From an uncultured Peptococcaceae bacterium (GTDB lineage: Bacteria; Bacillota; Peptococcia; Peptococcales; Peptococcaceae): a stretch of 5,165 nucleotides of DNA. Positions 1-4,363 of the stretch are shown piece after piece; the stretch's first letter is position 1; every line of letters starts with the position of its first letter. Position numbers and translations under genes: made by a program. Location of the stretch: assembly GCA_937922955.1 (NCBI GenBank), contig CALAKO010000143.1:1-5165 (forward strand). Direction: 5' to 3'. Below the pieces are notes generated by a model. The model had not been told where the DNA came from and did no database searches. It saw only the letters and a program-made list of their open reading frames with translations.

Positions 1-540
1 ATTGAAGATATACCAGTATATAAATATGGTTTTGAATTGTTATTATCAACGGTAGCTAATTTGCTTGTTATGCTAATATTGGCAATTAGTATGAAAGCCT
101 TGCATGAAGCTGTTCTATTTTGTGTAGCCTTTATCCCATTGCGTGTGATGGCTGGTGGATATCATGCGAAACATCATTGGTCTTGCATTTTGATATTTAA
201 TTCAAGTTATCTTGGCTTTGTTGTCTTGTTGAATAATAATCAAGAATTAATGAATTATTTCTATATCTTTTCAGCGATAATATCTTTTTTTATTGTGTGG
301 ACTCTTGCGCCTATGGAAGCTGTTAATAAGCCTTTAAAAAACTGGGAGAGAGATTATCAAAGAAGACGTAGTAGAATCTACTGCTTTATTAATCTCATAG
401 TAGCGTTTTTTGCGGCAATATTGAAAGTATACTTGTCAATACCTATAGATATTACGATTTTAAATTTCTATTTTTCAGGAGTATTAGTTGCCAGTTTATC
501 ACTTTTTTTAGCAAAAATTAGTCAAAAACTCTCATCATAA
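1..540 (+). CDS. agrB: AgrB-like membrane peptidase (accessory gene regulator B family), 5' partial
   Basis: AgrB proteins are polytopic membrane cysteine peptidases that trim an AgrD propeptide while a cyclic thiolactone or lactone autoinducer is made. The reading frame is open from base 1, giving 179 visible residues, so the start lies outside the window. AgrB proteins usually have about 190-210 residues, so perhaps 15-25 are missing. The internal TTG at 37 is not the true start, because the preceding residues (EDIPVYKYGFE) look like the family N-terminus. The signature RVMAGGYHAKHHWSC carries the expected catalytic His (codon 163-165) and Cys (codon 184-186), seven residues apart as in Staphylococcus AgrB. 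Hydrophobic segments lie at about residues 12-32, 36-47, 62-77, 83-103, 117-137 and 145-173. The later loop APMEAVNKPLKNWERDYQRR is also typical of the family. No AgrD gene is recognisable downstream; one could lie upstream. The gene is much more AT-rich than the right half of the window. The family call is firm; its substrate is unknown. Confidence 0.87.
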   Translation: MEDIPVYKYGFELLLSTVANLLVMLILAISMKALHEAVLFCVAFIPLRVMAGGYHAKHHWSCILIFNSSYLGFVVLLNNNQELMNYFYIFSAIISFFIVWTLAPMEAVNKPLKNWERDYQRRRSRIYCFINLIVAFFAAILKVYLSIPIDITILNFYFSGVLVASLSLFLAKISQKLSS

Positions 541-542
541 AT

Positions 543-571
543 TTTAGCTATATCTGTGGCATATAGTTAAA
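543..571 (+). terminator. AT-rich hairpin just after the agrB-like gene (weak terminator candidate)
   Basis: The arms TTTAGCTATAT (543-553) and ATATAGTTAAA (561-571) pair over 11 positions with one G-U, around a 7-nt loop. Only three T residues follow, so it is at best a weak intrinsic terminator. It could instead be a 3'-end stabilising or processing hairpin. It begins two bases after the stop codon. Confidence 0.4.
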
Positions 572-621
572 TTTGTGATAAAGATTGAATGTTTATTTTA
601 TGGATGTAGTGAAAGGAGAGG

Positions 622-660
622 ATGTTCCGAAATAAGATTTTCTTTTCAACCGTTGTTTGA
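622..660 (+). CDS. possible 12-codon leader or micro-ORF
   Basis: A strong purine-rich SD-like box (AAAGGAGAGG, 612-621) precedes an ATG at 622 that opens a frame of only 12 residues, MFRNKIFFSTVV. The spacing from the GGAG core is short, about 4 nt. The TGA stop overlaps another ATG at 660 (TGATG) that opens a 14-codon frame ending at 704, past the start of the next gene. The SD-like box is the main reason to list it. It has no cysteine or proline-rich tail and does not resemble AgrD. It may be a translated leader peptide, or it may be chance. No family is recognised. Confidence 0.2.
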   Translation: MFRNKIFFSTVV

Positions 661-693
661 TGTTATTTATTTTTCTGGAAGGGAGAGATTTAT

Positions 694-1935
694 ATGAAGA
701 TTAAGTCAAAGTTTTCTTCAATTACCTCATGTTTGCTGATCGGAGCGCTTTCTGCTTCAGTCATTTTACCTGCAAATGCTGCTGATCTTTCTGCCAGTGG
801 GAGTGAAGTGGCGTGCGCAACAGCACTTCAGGAAAAAATTATTTCTGAAAACATTGATACAGACGTTCAGTCCTATAGCGATTGTCTTAATGTGGTTGAG
901 ACATATTCTGAGATGGGTGTTTCTACAGATGACCTGCAGACTCTGATCGCTTCTGATCCGGAGATGGCGCTTAATGTATTGAGCGAACAAGCTGTATATT
1001 CTCTGACCGATGAAGAAGTTCAGGCGTATGTAGAGGGATTGCTTGAAACCCCAACGACATATATCTATCCGGATGATCCGGAGTATGCTGTCACTCAATT
1101 AGATAATGGTGACCTTCAAACCAGTGATGGAAGTATTTATCCAAATCCAAGTTCTGAAGTACTATCAGATCAGTCTAATGTTTCTGCTAGTAGCGCATTG
1201 ATAGAAAATTCGCTGGTCTCTCCGGCAGCTGTTACATCTTATACAACAACCTATAATTCAAATGATGCAACAGGTGCTTATTGGGTGGTTAAGTCTACAA
1301 CAGGATTTAAGACAGCTACACAGCGTGTTGAACTTCCAACCCTTCAGAATTGTCATTCTATGGATGTGCCATATGTTATGTATGGTGTATATACCAATGG
1401 CACTAGCGGGGATTATGGCATCTATTATGATCAGGCTAAAGCAAAATGGTATGGCTTTTTCAATATGTCTTGTGTAAATGGACAATCTGCTGCTGAATGG
1501 ACTTCTGACGATGAGGACGCTGTTTCGATTCCTGCGGGAAAAGCTGTATATATGTACTGCTATTTGACCGATTCGAACTGGGTGCGTATCCGTGTCGTAG
1601 ATAACAGCAATTTCTCCAATGTCTATTATGATGTTTCTGTTTATCAGTATGGTTATTCAGTTCCAGCAAGCAGCAAAATTTACAAGCAGATTACTTTAGC
1701 ACAAAAAGCATCCCAAAATGGTGGGACAGTAAATACCAGCACAGGAACAAAGATGCTTAATGCTAATGTAGTGGACTCCTACCTTTACAATAACACGACG
1801 ACCACAAAATGGAACACCACCAACGTTTCTTATGCAGGTAGAAGCAGTCAAACCTATGCGAAGGCTCTAACGGTGCAGGTTAATAGTTATACTCCATGGA
1901 GTGATGAGAATATTTCAATTCAATTTACTCAATGA
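694..1935 (+). CDS. secreted protein of unknown function, 413 aa
   Basis: The protein is predicted to be exported by the Sec pathway. Residues 1-30 form a classical signal peptide: a basic start (MKIKSK), a hydrophobic core, and an ANA-A cleavage site near residue 29 or 30. Residues 30-175 are acidic and Ser/Asp/Glu-rich, probably partly helical. Residues 180-413 are rich in Tyr, Thr, Ser, Asn and Val in alternating patterns, as in an all-beta fold; DVPYVMYGVYT at about 224-234 and the WYGFF stretch near 252-256 are examples. The mature part has five cysteines (41, 64, 220, 260, 289). There is no LPXTG motif, lipobox or terminal membrane anchor, so it is likely released or loosely attached. 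The C-terminal half is faintly reminiscent of secreted YrpD-like or lectin-like beta-sandwich proteins, but I cannot confirm this. The start is supported by the purine-rich SD GGAAGGGAGAG (677-687), about 6-8 nt before ATG. The gene follows the agrB-like gene and has its own terminator-like hairpin. That the frame is a gene is well supported; its role is unknown. Confidence 0.9.
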   Translation: MKIKSKFSSITSCLLIGALSASVILPANAADLSASGSEVACATALQEKIISENIDTDVQSYSDCLNVVETYSEMGVSTDDLQTLIASDPEMALNVLSEQAVYSLTDEEVQAYVEGLLETPTTYIYPDDPEYAVTQLDNGDLQTSDGSIYPNPSSEVLSDQSNVSASSALIENSLVSPAAVTSYTTTYNSNDATGAYWVVKSTTGFKTATQRVELPTLQNCHSMDVPYVMYGVYTNGTSGDYGIYYDQAKAKWYGFFNMSCVNGQSAAEWTSDDEDAVSIPAGKAVYMYCYLTDSNWVRIRVVDNSNFSNVYYDVSVYQYGYSVPASSKIYKQITLAQKASQNGGTVNTSTGTKMLNANVVDSYLYNNTTTTKWNTTNVSYAGRSSQTYAKALTVQVNSYTPWSDENISIQFTQ

Positions 1936-1968
1936 GAATGAAGGGCCTTATTTGTAAATGAAAAGGAT

Positions 1969-2009
1969 GGTGCTGGCCATATGTGTAGCATATGGCTAGC
2001 ACTGTTTTT
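1969..2009 (+). terminator. intrinsic terminator, or attenuator-like hairpin, before the stalk-domain gene
   Basis: Arms 1969-1983 and 1989-2003 form a 15-bp stem (13 Watson-Crick pairs and two G-U) around the 5-nt loop TGTAG, followed by G and five T. It fits termination of the gene ending at 1935. It ends only about 8 nt before the AAGGAGG ribosome binding site of the next gene, leaving no room for a separate promoter after it. Confidence 0.85.
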
Positions 2010-2017
2010 CTACAGTT

Positions 2018-2024
2018 AAGGAGG
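2018..2024 (+). promoter_or_regulatory. strong ribosome binding site for the stalk-domain gene
   Basis: AAGGAGG lies 7 nt before the ATG at 2032 and fixes the start. The 12-base stretch GATTTATATGAA across the start (2025-2036) is identical to that of the other secreted-protein gene (687-698). Confidence 0.85.
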
Positions 2025-2031
2025 GATTTAT

Positions 2032-3105
2032 ATGAAAAAACGTATGCAATATCTTGTCCTGTGCGGGGCTTTGATTGGGTCGTCGCTTTTACCAAGTGTG
2101 GCTATGGCTGACGAGATTGGTTCGACGGACCTTTCACTGGTTATTAACGGGCAGGCCATTCAAACAAATGCGTCTATTGGACAGCCATACATCACCACCA
2201 GTGGACGCACCATGCTTCCTTTGCGACTCGTTGGTGAGACGCTGCAGTGTGATGTGACTTATGAAGAGGACATGGTCTATTTGGTCAGCGAATCGAACAA
2301 TTTCTCGGCAGCGTTTCAGTATGGTGAAGATTACTTTTTTGCCAACAACCAACGCATTGATTTGGATGCACCGATGGTTATCAGTGCGGAAGGACGCTCT
2401 TATGTCCCCGCTCGCGCTTTGATGGAAATTTTTGGTACGATCAGCTGGGATAATGCGACTCGAACCGTCAGCATCGACACCGGCGATTGGAACTTGGATG
2501 ACGAAACTTCAGAAGATACCAGTGGCATCAGCATAGAAGGCACGTCCATGCGCTTTGACCTTGAACAGGGCAGCACCGTGGCAACCAGTCAGAATCTATA
2601 TCTTTACATGGAAGACAGCAGCGCCCATGTAGGTGCTTATTTGTCGGTGCCAGATGAAATGGCAGACTGGTTCACGCCGGAAAACAGAACCGCCATCTCC
2701 CTGATCAACGCCAAGCTTGTGAATGGCCAGCCAACCGTCGGCATTGCCTATACACTGCATCCGGCCAGCGACTTTACCATGGAAGTTGTTTGCTTTAATG
2801 GCAGCAGTTTGCAGACAGGTGGGTCTCTTGATTATATTGGTACTGTGGTGCGCAGTTCTGATTATACCATGGATGATACCTATCTTTATTCCACCGATGG
2901 CTTGAGTCAGGGGCCATTCAGCGTTGAACCGAATACGCTCTATATTGCAAAGATTGGTGATCCGTCATCACGCGTGAGTGTCGATGTGGGCTTTGCCATC
3001 AATGAATGCACCTTGCATATGGACGGCGGTACGCTTGTTGCTGTTGATTTGGATGGCATCGAGCATGAAGTGGATGTGCAGGCCTTGCTTGCAGAAGCAG
3101 AGTAA
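2032..3105 (+). CDS. secreted stalk-domain (copper amine oxidase N-terminal domain) protein, 357 aa
   Basis: Residues 1-26 are a Sec signal peptide (MKKRMQ, hydrophobic core, cleavage after AMA26). Residues of about 34-150 match the copper amine oxidase N-terminal-like, or stalk, domain of Bacillota exported proteins. Two repeats of its hallmark are visible: an INGQ motif (38-41) followed by TMLPLRLVGETL (60-71), then RSYVPARALMEIFG (122-135) with ISWDNATRTVSI (137-148). Despite the name, this domain has no oxidase activity; it usually sits on cell-surface or cell-wall proteins. Residues of about 155-357 form an acidic, beta-rich region with no domain I recognise. It contains no catalytic motif, LPXTG anchor, SLH repeat or membrane helix. 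It probably acts outside the membrane, but the substrate or partner is unknown. Compared with the preceding gene it is visibly less AT-rich. The start is set by AAGGAGG and the signal peptide, and a terminator-like hairpin follows the stop. Confidence 0.9.
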   Translation: MKKRMQYLVLCGALIGSSLLPSVAMADEIGSTDLSLVINGQAIQTNASIGQPYITTSGRTMLPLRLVGETLQCDVTYEEDMVYLVSESNNFSAAFQYGEDYFFANNQRIDLDAPMVISAEGRSYVPARALMEIFGTISWDNATRTVSIDTGDWNLDDETSEDTSGISIEGTSMRFDLEQGSTVATSQNLYLYMEDSSAHVGAYLSVPDEMADWFTPENRTAISLINAKLVNGQPTVGIAYTLHPASDFTMEVVCFNGSSLQTGGSLDYIGTVVRSSDYTMDDTYLYSTDGLSQGPFSVEPNTLYIAKIGDPSSRVSVDVGFAINECTLHMDGGTLVAVDLDGIEHEVDVQALLAEAE

Positions 3106-3111
3106 ATACAC

Positions 3112-3138
3112 AAGCGGCGGCAGAAGTCGCCGCTTTTT
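3112..3138 (+). terminator. intrinsic terminator after the stalk-domain gene
   Basis: A perfect 8-bp stem AAGCGGCG/CGCCGCTT (3112-3119 and 3128-3135) with an 8-nt loop runs into a T tract (3134-3138). It starts 6 nt after the stop codon. Its T tract ends about 18 nt before the next start codon, so hicB transcripts must either read through or start upstream of or within this hairpin. Confidence 0.85.
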
Positions 3139-3156
3139 CTATGAAGAGGTGACAAG

Positions 3157-3498
3157 ATGGCGAAGAATGTGCTGGAATATAAGGGCTATGTGACCAAGGT
3201 GCAGTATGATGCCAAGCGGCAGGTGCTGTGCGGGAAAGTGCAGGGCATTGTGGATGCGGTGAATTATGAAAGCGCTGAGATGGACGGCGTGGAGGCAGCG
3301 TTTCATGACGCGGTGGATCGTTATCTGGCTTTTTGTGACAATGTGGGACGACGCCCCTGCAAGGCGTTCAAAGGGCAGTTTAATGTGCGCCTTGCACCAG
3401 CGCTGCATAAAGGCTTGGCCGAATGGGCCATGCAGCACGATGTAACCTTGAATACAGCCGTGGAGCAGGCGATCCGACAGTTTTTGGAGAACGAATGA
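3157..3498 (+). CDS. hicB: HicB-family antitoxin-like protein with C-terminal ribbon-helix-helix, no adjacent HicA
   Basis: HicB proteins neutralise the HicA mRNA interferase through an N-terminal partial RNase H-like fold and repress their own operon through a C-terminal DNA-binding domain. This 113-residue protein begins with LEYKGYVTKVQYDAKRQVLC and continues through GKVQGI, AFHDAVDRYLAFC and GRRPCKAFKGQFNVRLAP, which is the standard order of the HicB fold (about residues 3-70). A ribbon-helix-helix follows (about 73-111: FNVRLAP strand, LHKGLAEWAMQH helix, TLNTAVEQAIRQFLE helix). The length is normal. The start is supported by GAGGTGA (3146-3152), 4 nt before ATG. No HicA-like frame of about 60 codons lies on either side: upstream is the stalk-protein terminator and downstream are terminators. 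It is therefore an orphan, as many HicB homologues are, and may act simply as a small transcription regulator. No partner can be named. Confidence 0.85.
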   Translation: MAKNVLEYKGYVTKVQYDAKRQVLCGKVQGIVDAVNYESAEMDGVEAAFHDAVDRYLAFCDNVGRRPCKAFKGQFNVRLAPALHKGLAEWAMQHDVTLNTAVEQAIRQFLENE

Positions 3499-3504
3499 GA
3501 GCAG

Positions 3505-3534
3505 GACCGTGGGGAACCGCGGTCTAATTTTTTT
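3505..3534 (+). terminator. intrinsic terminator of hicB
   Basis: GACCGTGG (3505-3512) pairs with CCGCGGTC (3517-3524), 8 bp with one G-U, capped by a GGAA tetraloop of the GNRA type. It is followed by TAA and seven T (3528-3534). It lies 6 nt after the hicB stop. Confidence 0.85.
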
Positions 3535-3544
3535 CAAAAAAATA

Positions 3545-3578
3545 AAAAAGCAAGCCGGGGGATGGTGGCTTGCTTTTT
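3545..3578. terminator. bidirectional terminator between convergent genes
   Basis: AAAAAGCAAGCC (3545-3556) and GGCTTGCTTTTT (3567-3578) form a perfect 12-bp stem with a 10-nt loop. The flanking A tract and T tract make it a terminator on either strand. On the + strand it backs up the hicB terminator. On the - strand it is the likely terminator of the ANTAR gene, about 70 nt after its stop. Confidence 0.88.
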
Positions 3579-3605
3579 CCAGAAAGAGATGGAATGTATG
3601 TACAC

Positions 3606-3636
3606 AGCGGCACTGGCAATGGAGGAATGTGCCGTT
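3606..3636. other. small hairpin in the convergent gap
   Basis: AGCGGCAC (3606-3613) pairs with GTGCCGTT (3629-3636), including one G-U on the + strand RNA, around a 15-nt loop. A short broken T run (GTTTTG) follows on the + strand. On the - strand one pair becomes an A-C mismatch and no T tract follows, so it is a poor terminator. Its role is unclear. Confidence 0.3.
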
Positions 3637-3647
3637 GTTTTGTTCAA

Positions 3648-4193
3648 TTATTCGTTAGAAGCATTGCTGTTCAATAGGTCACGGGCAATGTCTTCCATGC
3701 GGACGCCTGCGCGCATGCTGTGCTGCTGCAGGTAATGGTGCGCCTCTGGTTCGGTCATGTTGTGGTGGCGCATGAGCAGTTTTTTTGCTTTATTAATGGT
3801 TTCCTGGGCGCTGGTGCTGCGTTTTGGAATGCGTTGCGCAGCGCGCATGGCGTCCATTTGCAGCAGCATATTAACTGCGCCAATGAGTTCGCTGGGCCGT
3901 ACGGGCACGGCGAGGGTGAAAAGGTCGTCGTGATCGCAGAGCGCTAAGGTATTGCCTTTGGCGAGGACAAGGATCAAGGCTTGCCCTGCCAGGCGATCGG
4001 CGAGTTCTTTGGCGGTCATATCACGCAGCTTGAAAGAGCAGATGATAACACCGCCACCCATTTCTTTGACGGCACGGAGAACCTCGGCGCCGCTTTGACA
4101 GCGATAGCGCACAGTGATGCCGCGATGGACGAGTGCTTGAGTCATGCTTTGTGCTTGAGCCTCGTCGTTTAATGCAATGATGGTTCGGATCAT
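3648..4193 (-). CDS. ANTAR-domain RNA-binding antiterminator with degenerate receiver domain
   Basis: ANTAR proteins bind paired hairpins in nascent RNA and stop intrinsic termination. The 181-residue product has a receiver-like domain (about 1-114) and a C-terminal ANTAR domain (about 125-177). The ANTAR part shows the hallmark INKAKKLLMRHHNMTEPEAH, then the helix ending MEDIARDLL. The receiver lacks key residues: the phosphoacceptor Asp at the end of strand 3 is replaced by Ser53 (VIICSFKLRDM), the first acidic pair is reduced to NDE (9-11), and the conserved Lys of the KP motif is Arg99. Phosphorylation control is therefore unlikely; control by a partner or ligand is more plausible. The start is fixed by AGGAGG (- strand, 4201-4206), 7 nt before ATG. 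It lies 170 nt downstream of glnA on the same strand with no terminator between, so co-transcription is likely. An ANTAR regulator beside glnA recalls NitR of solventogenic clostridia, which points to control of nitrogen assimilation. The domain call is firm; the target is inferred. Confidence 0.93.
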   Translation of the reverse strand: MIRTIIALNDEAQAQSMTQALVHRGITVRYRCQSGAEVLRAVKEMGGGVIICSFKLRDMTAKELADRLAGQALILVLAKGNTLALCDHDDLFTLAVPVRPSELIGAVNMLLQMDAMRAAQRIPKRSTSAQETINKAKKLLMRHHNMTEPEAHHYLQQHSMRAGVRMEDIARDLLNSNASNE

Positions 4194-4200
4194 GGTGCGC

Positions 4201-4206
4201 CCTCCT
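4201..4206 (-). promoter_or_regulatory. ribosome binding site of the ANTAR gene
   Basis: On the - strand AGGAGG lies 7 nt before the ATG at 4193. This is a near-ideal SD and supports that start. Confidence 0.85.
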
Positions 4207-4240
4207 GTTCATTTGGTGTTGTTGCAATGGGGTATCGCCT

Positions 4241-4271
4241 ATTGGAAACTGCAGCCGCATGGCTTGCCAAT
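4241..4271 (-). other. stem-loop in the leader of the ANTAR gene
   Basis: The inner stem pairs 4251-4256 with 4261-4267 (six pairs, one bulged base at 4265) around a 4-nt loop. An outer stem pairs 4241-4244 with 4268-4271. It lies about 35 nt upstream of the ANTAR gene SD. No T tract follows, so it is not a terminator. Its loop is not the six-base A1/G4 loop of known ANTAR target hairpins. Confidence 0.4.
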
Positions 4272-4294
4272 CTAGGACAGGGAAGGAATGCATG

Positions 4295-4335
4295 GGATGG
4301 CGGTTGGTAAGGCCATCCGTTTGAGCAAACCGATG
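4295..4335 (-). other. two overlapping, mutually exclusive hairpins between glnA and the ANTAR gene
   Basis: Hairpin B is a perfect 7-bp stem, GGATGGC (4295-4301) with GCCATCC (4312-4318), and a 10-nt loop. Hairpin A is an imperfect palindrome at 4314-4335, CATC-C-GTTTG-AG-CAAAC-C-GATG, with one internal mismatch. Both need bases 4314-4318, so only one can form. Neither is followed by a T run on the - strand. An RNA switch is possible but unproven; a simple 3'-end stabiliser or processing site for glnA mRNA is an alternative. Confidence 0.4.
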
Positions 4336-4363
4336 CGGTGCGTGGTGAATGCTTGAAAGGGAA

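Noticed and set aside
573..601. Possible promoter TTGTGA - 17 nt - TTTTAT before the 694 gene
   Set aside because: It matches the consensus at only four of six positions in each box, in AT-rich DNA where such matches arise by chance.
575..697. A 40-codon GTG-started frame as an AgrD candidate
   Set aside because: It has no SD, no amphipathic N-terminal helix and no Cys followed by a Pro-rich acidic tail. It is kept only as a point to check in the findings.
3139..3537. A 132-codon open frame on the - strand opposite hicB
   Set aside because: It is antisense to a clear HicB gene and overlaps terminator hairpins at both ends. It has no convincing SD and no recognisable protein features.
4194..4363. 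ANTAR target RNA motif (paired hairpins with A1/G4 hexaloops) in the glnA-ANTAR gap
   Set aside because: Candidate AxxGxx hexamers on the - strand were checked, and none is flanked by a convincing stem. The target is more likely in the glnA leader outside the window.
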